In this document: one piece after another, positions 18,536-27,548 of the stretch | Position numbering within the stretch: position 1 is the first letter of the stretch | Layout: each line of letters begins with the position of its first letter | DNA from: Bacteroidales bacterium SW299 | GTDB taxonomy: Bacteria > Bacteroidota > Bacteroidia > Bacteroidales > Bacteroidaceae | Direction of reading: 5' to 3' | DNA: 64,000 bases | NCBI GenBank assembly: GCA_019550975.1 | Contig: SDWH01000012.1 | Coordinates: forward strand, 54,774-118,773 | The notes under the pieces: model-generated | The model's database searches: none | What the model was told of the DNA's origin: nothing | Seen by the model: the letters and a program-made list of their open reading frames with translations, nothing else | Position numbers and translations under genes: made by a program

Positions 18536-19450
18536 TCACCTGCGTCCTTGTCTGTACTGGTTCGGAGTCTTCCCGGTCATGCGCCGGAAGAACTTGCAGA
18601 AAAACGAAGGGTTCGGAAAATACAATTCATCAGCAATCTGATACACCAGCTTATCCGTATGGCAAAGCATCAGTTTCGCCTCAAGCAACACCGCATCATT
18701 CACCCAATCCATCACCGTGCGCCCGCTGGTTTCACGGATCAGCGTACACAAATAACGGGGAGTGACATACAGTTTTCCTGCATAAAACGACACATTCCTT
18801 TCACTCACGGCATAACGGTTGACCAGACTGATAAAACGGGCGAACAGCTGCTCCTGCCGGGTAGTCCGCTTCACTTCTTTCTGCCCCTTTCCCTGGAAAC
18901 ACTCAATCTGACGGAACAGAACAGAAATCAAGGCCTGCATCGTTTCACGGGACAAAGGCTCATCATGCAGCACATCCCACATCAACTGGAATATGCTTTC
19001 CAGACGATGCTCCGACTTTGCATCAAGGGCAAGCTGCAGGTTCACCCTCCCTTGGATATAGGCTGAAAGCAGGTTCTCTTTCTGCCAGCCTTCCATGAAA
19101 CCGGAAGAAAAGGCAAGCATCGTCAAATCACAATCGGGAGAATATTCCACAAACTCTATCACTGCTCCAGGCGAAACGACCCGCAACTGATGGGCGTCAA
19201 GCCTTGCCTCTATCAGATTCATGCGTACACGCACATAACCCGAACGCATATACACAATGCGTCCTTCGGTCAGCCTGTAAGGCTGTTCGGGAACAAAAAT
19301 CTTTTCAGTGATATCAGACATGCCTTTCACAGAAAGGACCAATCCAAAGTCCGAGGAAATGTAACGCTCCACATTATAAGGAATCATCTGCAGCTCTATC
19401 ACTTGTTGAAGCCCTAAGTCACGCAATTCTTTCCTTCTCATATTTTCCAT
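18536..19450 (-). CDS. AraC-family regulator, divergent from the efflux operon
   Basis: 304 residues from the ATG at 19450 (MENMRRKELRDLGLQQ); an upstream Met would add 28 residues overlapping the divergent promoter. An N-terminal effector domain (to about 190) is followed by a C-terminal AraC DNA-binding domain: NVSFYAGKLYVTPRYLCTLI (first HTH) and VYQIADELYFPNPSFFCKFF (second HTH), then RRMTGKTPNQYRQ. It is transcribed away from the TolC/HlyD/ABC exporter genes and probably controls them in response to an exported or toxic compound. Confidence 0.88.
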   Translation of the reverse strand: MENMRRKELRDLGLQQVIELQMIPYNVERYISSDFGLVLSVKGMSDITEKIFVPEQPYRLTEGRIVYMRSGYVRVRMNLIEARLDAHQLRVVSPGAVIEFVEYSPDCDLTMLAFSSGFMEGWQKENLLSAYIQGRVNLQLALDAKSEHRLESIFQLMWDVLHDEPLSRETMQALISVLFRQIECFQGKGQKEVKRTTRQEQLFARFISLVNRYAVSERNVSFYAGKLYVTPRYLCTLIRETSGRTVMDWVNDAVLLEAKLMLCHTDKLVYQIADELYFPNPSFFCKFFRRMTGKTPNQYRQGRR

Positions 19451-19545
19451 ACTTATTGCATGCAAAGACAATAATCTGCCTTGCTTATTAAGGGATTTAT
19501 TCGTAAATTCGGACAATCGGAACATACAGAGCAAATTCTAGGACC

Positions 19546-19574
19546 TTTGCATAACTCCGGAAACACTACCTTTG
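19546..19574 (+). promoter_or_regulatory. Bacteroides promoter for the efflux operon
   Basis: A -33-like TTTG at 19546-19549 and a -7 element TACCTTTG at 19567-19574, 17 bases apart, precede the TolC-family gene. This supports a start at 19589 or 19598 rather than 19481. Confidence 0.6.
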
Positions 19575-19597
19575 CATTAAACAAAAGAATGAAAGCT

Positions 19598-20851
19598 ATG
19601 AAACGATTTCTCACACTGCTGTTTTGCCTTCAGGGACTGACACATGCGTTTGCCCAACTGACTCTGGAACAATGCCGGCAGGACGCACAAGCCAATTATC
19701 CGCTGGTCCGCCAGTACAGACTGATCGAAATGTCGGAAGAATACAGCCTTTCAAATGCCGCCAAAGGAAACCTTCCGCAGATTTCACTCGGAGGAAAAGC
19801 TACATATCAGAGTGATGCGACTACCTTGCCGTTCGAGGTGCCAGACATTGACTTCCACGGAGTGTCGAAAGACCAGTATCAGGTAACGGTGGAAATAAGC
19901 CAGAACATTTGGGACGGAGGAGAAATAAAAAACAGAAAGAAACAGACTGAAGCCGCCACCGATGAAGCATTAAAGCAAACGGACGTAAGCATGTATGCAC
20001 TCAACGAAAGGGTAAACCAAGTGTTCTTCGGCATTCTGCTGATCGACGAACAGCTCAAGCAAAACCGTTTGCTGAGCGACGACCTTGAACGGAACTTGCG
20101 CAATGTAACCGCCTACAGGGACAACGGGATAGCGAACGATGCAGACATCGATGCCGTAAAGGTGGAAATCCTGCAAACAGACCAACAGCGCATCAAGCTG
20201 AACAACAGCCGGAAGGCGTATCTGCAAATGCTGGCTATGCTTACAGGAAAAGAATTAGGAAACGACACGCAACTGGCTGTGCCCGAAACGCCGGAACTGA
20301 ATGCCGGCGAACTGATCAATCGTCCCGAACTGGCTTTATATGCAGCACAAGGACATACGATTGATGTAGAACGGCAGCGGCTGCGCACCGGATTCATGCC
20401 TAAGTTCAGCCTGTTCGCCCAAGGAGGATACGGCAATCCCGGACTGAACATGCTGGAAGACAAATTCTCGCCTTATTATATTGTAGGTGCCCGCATGAAC
20501 TGGAACTTCGGAAGTCTTTATACACTGAAGGACGACAAACGCAAACTGGAAACACGCAGAAAACAAATCGCAAACGACCGTGAACTGTTTCTCTTCAACA
20601 CCCGGCTGAAACTGACCGAGGAGAAAGGGAACATAGCCACACTGCAACGCCAGATGGAAAGCGACGAAGAAATCGTGAAGCTGCGCACCAATATCCGCAA
20701 GGCTTCCGAAGCGAAAGTGGCCAACGGCACAATGTCCGTTACCGACATGCTCCGTGAACTGACGCGCGAGAGCCTGGCGAAGCAAGATCTGGCAGTCCGC
20801 AAAATCGAACTGCTGAAAGCGCAATACGAGCTCAAGCATCTGACAAACTGA
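19598..20851 (+). CDS. TolC-family outer-membrane efflux protein
   Basis: 417 residues from MKRFLTLLFCLQGLTHAFAQ (signal peptide); MKAMKRF at 19589 is an equally possible start. Typical TolC features include LTLEQCRQDAQANYPLVRQY at the N-terminus, long amphipathic helices rich in Gln, Lys and Glu, and two repeats, the second with FSLFAQGGYGNPGLNMLED and GARMNWNFGSLYTLKDDKRK. It should form the outer-membrane duct of the exporter encoded by the next four genes. It is first in the operon; the HlyD gene follows after 48 bases. Confidence 0.9.
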   Translation: MKRFLTLLFCLQGLTHAFAQLTLEQCRQDAQANYPLVRQYRLIEMSEEYSLSNAAKGNLPQISLGGKATYQSDATTLPFEVPDIDFHGVSKDQYQVTVEISQNIWDGGEIKNRKKQTEAATDEALKQTDVSMYALNERVNQVFFGILLIDEQLKQNRLLSDDLERNLRNVTAYRDNGIANDADIDAVKVEILQTDQQRIKLNNSRKAYLQMLAMLTGKELGNDTQLAVPETPELNAGELINRPELALYAAQGHTIDVERQRLRTGFMPKFSLFAQGGYGNPGLNMLEDKFSPYYIVGARMNWNFGSLYTLKDDKRKLETRRKQIANDRELFLFNTRLKLTEEKGNIATLQRQMESDEEIVKLRTNIRKASEAKVANGTMSVTDMLRELTRESLAKQDLAVRKIELLKAQYELKHLTN

Positions 20852-20899
20852 CAAACCAACCTTTTTTGAAAAAGAACCATACCTAAATATTGAACTGTT

Positions 20900-21790
20900 A
20901 TGAAACGCATCCAGCTATTTTTTCTGGCAAGCATGTTGGCAGCAACCGCCTGCCAGTCTGACCAAGATTACGACGCGACCGGTACGTTTGAGGCAACCGA
21001 AATCATCGTATCAGCAGAAAACAACGGAAAACTCTTCTTCCTCAATGCGGAAGAAGGGCGCATACTGAAACAGGGAGAAGAAGTGGGAGTTATTGATACC
21101 GTGCAGCTTCATCTGAAAAAACTGCAACTGACAGCCAGCCGGAAATCGGTGGACAGCCAACGGCCCGACATACGCAAGCAGATAGCTGCCACCAAAGAAC
21201 AGATCGCTACAGCCGAACGCGAAAGACTAAGAGTGAAAAAGCTGCTGGAAGCAAACGCGGCAAACCGCAAACAGCTGGACGACTGGGATTCCCAACTGGC
21301 TGTGCTGAACAGGCAGTTGGAAGCCCAACTGTCCACGCTGCACAACAGCACGGCGAGCCTGAACGAACAAAGCTCTTCCGTAGCCATACAAGTGGCGCAA
21401 ATCGAGGACCAGCTCAAGAAATGCCACATCCTGTCACCGATTGACGGTACGATACTCGCCAAATACGCCGAACCGGGCGAACTGGCATCAGTCGGGAAAC
21501 CGCTGTTTAAGATAGCCGACATGCAGCATGTGTTTTTACGCGCATACGTCACTTCCACCCAGCTTGAAAAAATAAAAATTGGAGCAAAAGCAAAGGTCTT
21601 TGCCGATTTCGGCGACAAGCAGCGAAAAGAATACGAAGGCACGGTTTCATGGATTGCCGACGAAGCGGAGTTTACCCCCAAAACCATTCTGACTGACGAT
21701 GAAAGGGCAAACCAGGTGTATGCCGTGAAAATCGCGGTAAGAAACGACGGCGTCATCAAACTGGGAATGTACGGAGAAGTAAAGTTTTAA
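20900..21790 (+). CDS. HlyD-family membrane fusion lipoprotein (YbhG-like)
   Basis: 296 residues with lipobox ATAC (Cys18), so the adaptor is lipid-anchored rather than held by a membrane helix. A biotinyl-lipoyl half motif (ILKQGEEVGVIDTVQLHLKK) precedes a coiled-coil hairpin (about 75-175, Gln/Glu/Arg rich), the second half motif HILSPIDGTILAKYAEPGEL and a beta-barrel (LRAYVTSTQLEKIKIGAKAK). It links the inner-membrane ABC transporter to the TolC protein. The gene order TolC, HlyD, tandem ATPase, two permeases matches the E. coli YbhGFSR type. Confidence 0.9.
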   Translation: MKRIQLFFLASMLAATACQSDQDYDATGTFEATEIIVSAENNGKLFFLNAEEGRILKQGEEVGVIDTVQLHLKKLQLTASRKSVDSQRPDIRKQIAATKEQIATAERERLRVKKLLEANAANRKQLDDWDSQLAVLNRQLEAQLSTLHNSTASLNEQSSSVAIQVAQIEDQLKKCHILSPIDGTILAKYAEPGELASVGKPLFKIADMQHVFLRAYVTSTQLEKIKIGAKAKVFADFGDKQRKEYEGTVSWIADEAEFTPKTILTDDERANQVYAVKIAVRNDGVIKLGMYGEVKF

Positions 21791-21794
21791 CGGC

Positions 21795-23249
21795 ATGGAC
21801 AGTCCTTTCATCCTCGAAACAAGCCACCTGTATAAAAGCTACGGCAATACAGCAGCCCTGACCGACGTTTCACTCAGCGTGCGGAAAGGAGAGATTTTCG
21901 GCCTCATCGGTCCGGACGGGTCAGGCAAGACCACCCTGTTCCGGATACTGACCACCCTGATAAAGGCAGACAAAGGGAAAGCTGCTGTGAACGGATTCGA
22001 CATAACGGACAATTACAAGCAGATACGCAGAAGTGTCGGCTATATGCCCGGACGTTTCTCTCTGTATCAAGACCTCACCGTAGAAGAAAACCTGAACTTC
22101 TTCGCCACGGTATTTCAGACAACCGTTGAAGAGAACTACGGGCAAATCCGGGAGATTTATGAGCAGATAGCTCCATTTCGCGACCGCCGTGCCGGTGCCT
22201 TATCGGGAGGTATGAAGCAGAAGCTGGCTCTCTGCTGCGCATTGGTGCACAACCCGGAGATTCTGTTCCTTGATGAACCTACAACCGGCGTGGACCCGGT
22301 TTCAAGAAAAGAATTCTGGCAGATGCTCAAACGTCTGAAACAACGGGGAGTGACCATCGTGGTATCCACGCCGTTCATGGACGAGGCCCGGCAGTGCGAC
22401 CGGATTGCCTTTATCCGCGAAGGAAGCATACAGGGAACCGACGCGCCGGAAATCATTCTCGAACGTTTCAAAGAAATACTCTGTCCGCCCGGACTCTCAA
22501 GAAAACAAGATCCGGAAGGCAGGCCGGCCGTTATCCGCGTGGAAAAACTGGTGAAAAGGTTCGGCAATTTTACAGCCGTAGACCATATTTCGTTTGAGGT
22601 GAAGCAAGGAGAAATATTCGGCTTCTTAGGAGCCAACGGTGCCGGAAAGACAACAGCCATGCGCATTCTTTGCGGGCTGAGCGTCCCGACCGAAGGCAGA
22701 GCCGAAGTGCTGGGCTATGATGTCGGCACGCAAAGCGAAGAGGTCAAGAAGCACATCGGATATATGAGCCAGAAATTTTCTCTCTACGAAGATTTGACCG
22801 TAGAAGAAAACCTCCGTCTGTTCGGAGGCATTTATGGCATACCGGACAAAGAAATCAGAAAACGGGCGGATGAAACGCTCCAGCGCATCGGACTGGACGA
22901 AAGCCGGAAAGCGCTGGTGAAAGATCTCCCGCTGGGGTGGAAACAGAGGCTTGCCTTTTCCGTAGCGATATTCCACCGCCCGCAGCTCGTTTTTCTTGAC
23001 GAACCGACTGGAGGAGTAGACCCTGCCACACGCCGGCAGTTCTGGGAACTGATCTATCAGGCAGCCGATCAGGGCATCACGATTTTCGTCACGACACACT
23101 ACATGGACGAAGCCGAATATTGCGGAAGGATTTCCATGATGGTAGACGGACAAATCAAGGCGCTTGACACTCCCCAAGCCTTACAAGCCCGTTTCCAGGC
23201 AAGCAACATGGACGAAGTGTTTCAAAAACTGGCAAGAAAACAGAAATAA
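21795..23249 (+). CDS. ABC transporter ATPase with two nucleotide-binding domains (YbhF-like)
   Basis: 484 residues with two complete ATPase domains in one chain. NBD1 has Walker A GPDGSGKTT, signature LSGGMKQK and Walker B ILFLDEPTTGVDP. NBD2 (from about 240) has Walker A GANGAGKTT, the degenerate signature LPLGWKQR and Walker B LVFLDEPTGGVDP. In NBD1 the switch His is replaced (VVSTPFMDEA), whereas NBD2 keeps it (FVTTHYMDEA). This asymmetry predicts one catalytic and one weaker ATP site, as in many heteromeric exporters. It starts 4 bases after the HlyD stop. Confidence 0.92.
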   Translation: MDSPFILETSHLYKSYGNTAALTDVSLSVRKGEIFGLIGPDGSGKTTLFRILTTLIKADKGKAAVNGFDITDNYKQIRRSVGYMPGRFSLYQDLTVEENLNFFATVFQTTVEENYGQIREIYEQIAPFRDRRAGALSGGMKQKLALCCALVHNPEILFLDEPTTGVDPVSRKEFWQMLKRLKQRGVTIVVSTPFMDEARQCDRIAFIREGSIQGTDAPEIILERFKEILCPPGLSRKQDPEGRPAVIRVEKLVKRFGNFTAVDHISFEVKQGEIFGFLGANGAGKTTAMRILCGLSVPTEGRAEVLGYDVGTQSEEVKKHIGYMSQKFSLYEDLTVEENLRLFGGIYGIPDKEIRKRADETLQRIGLDESRKALVKDLPLGWKQRLAFSVAIFHRPQLVFLDEPTGGVDPATRRQFWELIYQAADQGITIFVTTHYMDEAEYCGRISMMVDGQIKALDTPQALQARFQASNMDEVFQKLARKQK

Positions 23250-23267
23250 ACAGCAAAAACACGAAAG

Positions 23268-24356
23268 ATGAAACAGTTTCTCGCTTTTGTCATAAAGGAA
23301 TTCCACCACATCCTGCGCGACCGCCGCACGATGCTGATTCTCATAGGGATGCCCATCGTACAGATCATACTGTTCGGATTTGCCATCTCTACCGAAGTAA
23401 AAAACGTGAAGACGGCAGTGCTGGCTCCTTCCGTCGACTCAGACACCCGGCGCATCATCGACCACCTGGACGCAAGCGAATATTTTGAGGTGCGCTACAG
23501 AGTCTATTCAATGAAGGAAGTCGAAGAGCTGTTCCTGCGCAACCGGATAGACCTTGCGGTCATTTTCCCGAGCGACATGAACCGGATGCGCTTTGACTCC
23601 GAATCAATCCAGCTGATAGCCGACGCGACAGACCCTAACCAGGCGATAACCCGAAGTTCATATGCGCAAGGAGTCATCGCATCGGCCCAGTCTGTCATCC
23701 GGCAGTCCGGCGGCCTGAAGCTGTCAACCAAACTGCTGTATAACCCTCAGATAAAGAGCGCATACAATTTTGTGCCCGGAGTGATGGGACTTATTCTGAT
23801 GCTGATATGCGCCATGATGACTTCCATCTCGATTGTACGGGAAAAGGAAACCGGCACGATGGAAGTGCTGCTGGTATCTCCGATGAATCCGCTGTTTGTC
23901 ATCCTCTCGAAAGCTGTACCCTACTTTGTGCTGTCGGTCGTGAATCTGACCACCATCCTGCTGCTTTCAGTCTTCGTGCTGCATGTGCCTGTCGCAGGAA
24001 ACCTGGGAGCGTTATTGGGCGTATCGCTGCTCTTCATCTTCGTGTCCCTGGCTTTGGGACTGCTCATCTCCTGCATCGTGCGGACTCAAGTAGCGGCCAT
24101 GCTTCTGTCGGGCATGGTCATGATGATTCCCACCATCGTGCTGTCCGGCATCATCTTCCCGATAGAAAGCATGCCAGCCATACTGCAAGCCATTTCCTGC
24201 CTGATTCCGGCACGATGGTATGTTGACATTGTACGGAAGCTCATGATCGAAGGAGTACCGTTCGGCTACGTCTGGCAAGAAACCTGCATACTTCTGGCCA
24301 TGGGCATCGCGCTGACAGTTCTCACCGCACGCAAATTCAACAACCGCCTGGACTAA
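23268..24356 (+). CDS. ABC-2 type transporter permease (YbhS-like)
   Basis: 362 residues. The N-terminal helix (VKEFHHILRDRRTMLILIGM, PIVQIILFGFAIS) is followed by a large periplasmic domain and five C-terminal membrane helices (VPGVMGLILMLICAMMTSIS, IVREKETGTMEVLLVSPM, then YFVLSVVNLTTILLLSVFVL). IVREKETGTMEVLLVSPM is the cytoplasmic coupling motif of ABC-2 permeases. It pairs with the next gene to form the membrane channel driven by the tandem ATPase. Confidence 0.92.
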   Translation: MKQFLAFVIKEFHHILRDRRTMLILIGMPIVQIILFGFAISTEVKNVKTAVLAPSVDSDTRRIIDHLDASEYFEVRYRVYSMKEVEELFLRNRIDLAVIFPSDMNRMRFDSESIQLIADATDPNQAITRSSYAQGVIASAQSVIRQSGGLKLSTKLLYNPQIKSAYNFVPGVMGLILMLICAMMTSISIVREKETGTMEVLLVSPMNPLFVILSKAVPYFVLSVVNLTTILLLSVFVLHVPVAGNLGALLGVSLLFIFVSLALGLLISCIVRTQVAAMLLSGMVMMIPTIVLSGIIFPIESMPAILQAISCLIPARWYVDIVRKLMIEGVPFGYVWQETCILLAMGIALTVLTARKFNNRLD

Positions 24357-24373
24357 AAGAAAGGAGAACGACT

Positions 24374-25435
24374 ATGATGTTACGCTATCTGATAGAAAAA
24401 GAATTCCGCCAACTGAAACGCAACAGCTTTCTGCCGAAACTGATTCTGGTATTCCCGTGCATGATCATGCTGGTTCTTCCATGGGCCGCTACGCTCGAAA
24501 TAGAAGATTTGCGCATCGCCTTGATCGACCACGACCGCAGTACGACATCCGAACGGCTGACGCACCGGATTGAAGCGTCACGCTACTTTGTTCTGACTGG
24601 TTTTCCTTCCACTTACAGGGAAGGCATAGAACTGATAGAGAAAGACAAGGCAGACATACTTCTCGAAATCCCGCGCGACTTTGAGAAAGACATCATAAAC
24701 GGCCGCAACGCCTCTGCACTGATTGCAGTGAATGCTGTAAACGGAACCAAAGGCGGACTGGGAAATGTCTATCTCACCCAGATTCTGCAGTCGCAGCCAT
24801 CCCAAAGTTCCGTGCGCTACCTTTTCAACCCCCACCTGGAATACAAAGTGTTTATGGTTCCGGCAATGATGACGATGGTGCTTGTCCTGCTGTGCGGGTT
24901 TCTTCCGGCACTAAACGTTGTGGGCGAAAAAGAAGCAGGAACAATCGAACAGATCAACGTCACCCCCGTCAGCCGCTTCACCTTTATTCTGGCAAAGCTC
25001 CTGCCCTACTGGCTGATCGGGTTCATCGTCCTGAGCCTGTGCATGGCGCTGGCGTGGGCGGTTTACGGCCTGACACCGGCAGGCAACCTGCTGAACATCT
25101 ATCTCGCCGCTCTGGTGTTCATCTTTGTGGTTTCGGGGCTGGGGCTCGTCATATCCAACTATTCCGCCACCATGCAGCAGGCCATGTTCGTTATGTGGTT
25201 CTGCATGCTGATCTTCATTCTGATGAGCGGCCTTTTCACCCCCATCAGCAGTATGCCTGAATGGGCACAGGTCATCACATACGCCAATCCGCTGCGCCAT
25301 TTCATGGAAGTCATGCGCATGGTTTATCTGAAAGGAAGCGGTCTGACGGACATCCTGCCCCAACTCGGCATACTCTTCGCATTTGCCGTAACTTTTTACG
25401 GGTGGGCTATTATAAGCTACAAGAAACAGCAATGA
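24374..25435 (+). CDS. ABC-2 type transporter permease (YbhR-like)
   Basis: 353 residues, a paralogue of the preceding permease: N-terminal IEKEFRQLKRNSFLPKLILV, a periplasmic domain, VPAMMTMVLVLLCGFLPALN, coupling motif VVGEKEAGTIEQINVTPVSR and C-terminal helices with FILMSGLFTPISSMPEWAQV. It is the last gene of the exporter operon and is followed by a strong terminator. The substrate is unknown; related systems export drugs or cations. Confidence 0.92.
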   Translation: MMLRYLIEKEFRQLKRNSFLPKLILVFPCMIMLVLPWAATLEIEDLRIALIDHDRSTTSERLTHRIEASRYFVLTGFPSTYREGIELIEKDKADILLEIPRDFEKDIINGRNASALIAVNAVNGTKGGLGNVYLTQILQSQPSQSSVRYLFNPHLEYKVFMVPAMMTMVLVLLCGFLPALNVVGEKEAGTIEQINVTPVSRFTFILAKLLPYWLIGFIVLSLCMALAWAVYGLTPAGNLLNIYLAALVFIFVVSGLGLVISNYSATMQQAMFVMWFCMLIFILMSGLFTPISSMPEWAQVITYANPLRHFMEVMRMVYLKGSGLTDILPQLGILFAFAVTFYGWAIISYKKQQ

Positions 25436-25466
25436 GCACGCAACATCACTCTCCTTTCGTGACTAC

Positions 25467-25505
25467 AATCCGGAGCGGCCGCGGCCAAGGCTCCGGATTT
25501 TTTTC
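25467..25505 (+). terminator. Rho-independent terminator of the efflux operon
   Basis: AATCCGGAGC (25467-25476) pairs with GCTCCGGATT (25490-25499) around a GC-rich loop, followed by a run of T to 25505. Confidence 0.9.
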
Positions 25506-25571
25506 GCTTCCGCCCATCTGTTTTCCCGTCCGGCCCGCCATTTTTTTCACGAATCCGGGATACATTCTACG

Positions 25572-25649
25572 TTCCACGTTGTGGAATGCATGTTCCACAC
25601 TGTGGAATATACGTTCCAAAACGTGGAATGCACATTCCAGACTTTGAAA
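25572..25649. repeat. Second tandem array of four 15-bp palindromes with 6-bp spacers
   Basis: Units: TTCCACGTTGTGGAA (25572-25586), TTCCACACTGTGGAA (25593-25607), TTCCAAAACGTGGAA (25614-25628) and the degraded TTCCAGACTTTGAAA (25635-25649). Spacers are exactly 6 bases (TGCATG, TATACG, TGCACA). Unit length, spacer length, copy number and total length (78 bases) are identical to the array at 7765-7842, although the arm sequence differs. It lies between the efflux operon terminator and the promoter of the M64 peptidase gene. Confidence 0.88.
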
Positions 25650-25784
25650 ACATAAAACATGCGGCCACACACGCGATTTGGCTTGAGGGAGAAAGCAGAA
25701 TCCGAATAAAAGCTCCCGAATCCGACCGACGCATTTTTTTATCAAACAGCAGTCAAAAACATTCCGCAATTCACGAATATTTCC

Positions 25785-25792
25785 TACATTTG
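25785..25792 (+). promoter_or_regulatory. -7 element TACATTTG before the M64 peptidase gene
   Basis: An exact TAnnTTTG match ending 21 bases before the ATG at 25814. It supports that start and excludes the long upstream extension of the frame through the palindrome array. Confidence 0.6.
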
Positions 25793-25813
25793 GGCAGACT
25801 TAATTATACGACA

Positions 25814-27457
25814 ATGAAATACCTGCATTCTGCCATCCAGCTCATTGCTATCGCTATTGCCATAGCATTCACTTCATGCTCCGAAGACGACGTAAAACCC
25901 GGATTTTCTTTCAGCATCACGGAAGATATCGTATTGGCATCGGAAGCCGGCTCCCTGTCCACAATCAGCTTTACCAGCGAACTCAACTGGCAAGCCGAGG
26001 TTTCAGCCGACTGGCTGACCATTTCGGCGACAGAGGGTACCGCCGGAACAAACGCGATCACCATCATGGCCCTCACGGAAAACGACTCGGATGAAAGCCG
26101 CATTGCTTCACTGATACTGACTTCGGAAGGACTCAGCCGGACAATTACCATCAGGCAGGAAACTTCCGACTACGTGCACTTGACGCAAAACGTATATCAG
26201 ATAGACTCGGAAGGGGGCGAACTGAACATCGAATTCTCCACGTCCATCAGTGCCGACAAACTGATGATTATCGGCAACAGTTCATGGATCAACCAAGATT
26301 CCGATTCACGCGCGCTCACCCAATACACATTGACATTGAATGTCGACCCGAACCCGGCAGTGCAGAGCCGCGTCTGCTCATTATACTTTGTAAAAGAAGA
26401 AAGCAGGCAGCAGATAATCCTGGCCACAGTCACTATCATCCAGGAAGGAAGCACCGGAAGCGAGTCAACCGACTATTCTGAAGACGGAAAGGTAAAGACG
26501 CTGCAGTCGGCAACAATAGGGAACGGGATTCCTATCGTGCTGATGGGCGACGGCTTCATTGATGCGGAGATAAGCAACGGGACTTACGACCAGACCATGG
26601 AAAAGGCCTATGAAAATCTTTTCACGGAAGAACCTTTCACATCGCTGAAAGACTATTTTGACGTGTATACGGTAACCGCCGTATCAAAAAACAATATCTT
26701 CGGGAGCGGCTATGAAACAGCTTTCGGATGCAGCCTGGAAGGGGGCGGGAGCACGCTCATCACAGGCGAAAGCTTTGCAGTCATCAGCTATACGCACTGT
26801 GTCAAGGACATCGATTATGACAAGGTTCTCGCTGTAGTCATTCTGAACACAAACCAATATGCCGGAACTACCTATTACGGCTTCACCAACCCTGATATGA
26901 CGGATTTCGCCATCGCTTACTGCCCGGTGATAGACAGCCTTGAAAGCGAGCATTTCAGAGAAGTGCTTGTTCATGAAGCCGTAGGGCACGGATTCGCAAA
27001 ACTCGAAGATGAATACGCTTACAGCAATTCGATCCCGAAGGCAGAAAAAGAACAGATCCAGAACCTCCAGTCGCAATACGGATGGGCGCAGAATGTGGAC
27101 TTCACAGACGATAGAAGCGAGGTGCTCTGGCATCAGTTCCTTGAAAACGAAAACTACGGCGATGAGGGACTGGGTATCTTTGAAGGTGCCTGCACGTATG
27201 CTTACGGTGCCTACCGCCCCACAGAAAACAGCATGATGAACGAAAACAACGCCGGATTCAACGCGCCGTCACGAAAAGCGATCTATGACCGGGTGATGAA
27301 AGACGGCACAGACACTTCGCCCGACTTCGACACATTCGTGACTTTTGACCTGCAGACCAAACAGTCGCGGCAACGTGCCGTATCCAGCCGGACAATCTCG
27401 GGCGGCAAGCCTTTCGCGCGTCCGCGTTTCGTCGGCAAACCGCTCTCGGCCAAGTAA
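25814..27457 (+). CDS. Lipoprotein with two BACON domains and an M64 (IgA peptidase-like) domain
   Basis: 547 residues, lipobox TSC at 20-22. Two BACON-type beta domains follow: about 30-117 (WQAEVSADWLTISATEGTAG, then LSRTITIRQE) and about 120-212 (IGNSSWINQD, TVTIIQEGS). The catalytic domain (about 225-520) carries HEAVGHGFAKLEDEY at 387-401, the HExxH zinc motif with the extended Gly and DEY of family M64. BACON domains are common surface modules of Bacteroidales and are thought to bind glycans or mucin. The enzyme is probably exposed and cleaves a host or dietary protein; IgA specificity cannot be assumed from the family name. Confidence 0.9.
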   Translation: MKYLHSAIQLIAIAIAIAFTSCSEDDVKPGFSFSITEDIVLASEAGSLSTISFTSELNWQAEVSADWLTISATEGTAGTNAITIMALTENDSDESRIASLILTSEGLSRTITIRQETSDYVHLTQNVYQIDSEGGELNIEFSTSISADKLMIIGNSSWINQDSDSRALTQYTLTLNVDPNPAVQSRVCSLYFVKEESRQQIILATVTIIQEGSTGSESTDYSEDGKVKTLQSATIGNGIPIVLMGDGFIDAEISNGTYDQTMEKAYENLFTEEPFTSLKDYFDVYTVTAVSKNNIFGSGYETAFGCSLEGGGSTLITGESFAVISYTHCVKDIDYDKVLAVVILNTNQYAGTTYYGFTNPDMTDFAIAYCPVIDSLESEHFREVLVHEAVGHGFAKLEDEYAYSNSIPKAEKEQIQNLQSQYGWAQNVDFTDDRSEVLWHQFLENENYGDEGLGIFEGACTYAYGAYRPTENSMMNENNAGFNAPSRKAIYDRVMKDGTDTSPDFDTFVTFDLQTKQSRQRAVSSRTISGGKPFARPRFVGKPLSAK

Positions 27458-27512
27458 TGGGAGGTATCATTATTTTTAACACTATTCACCACGGTTTATG
27501 CGTTTCTTTTCG

Positions 27513-27520
27513 TACATTTG
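27513..27520 (+). promoter_or_regulatory. -7 element TACATTTG before the alcohol dehydrogenase gene
   Basis: An exact TAnnTTTG match 28 bases before the ATG at 27549. Confidence 0.6.
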
Positions 27521-27548
27521 AATAAACAAACTTTAAACATTAAGCATT

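Noticed and set aside
25586..25813. An N-terminal extension of the M64 peptidase through the palindrome array
   Set aside because: It would bury the lipoprotein signal at residue 77 and run through the TACATTTG promoter; the ATG at 25814 gives a proper signal peptide.
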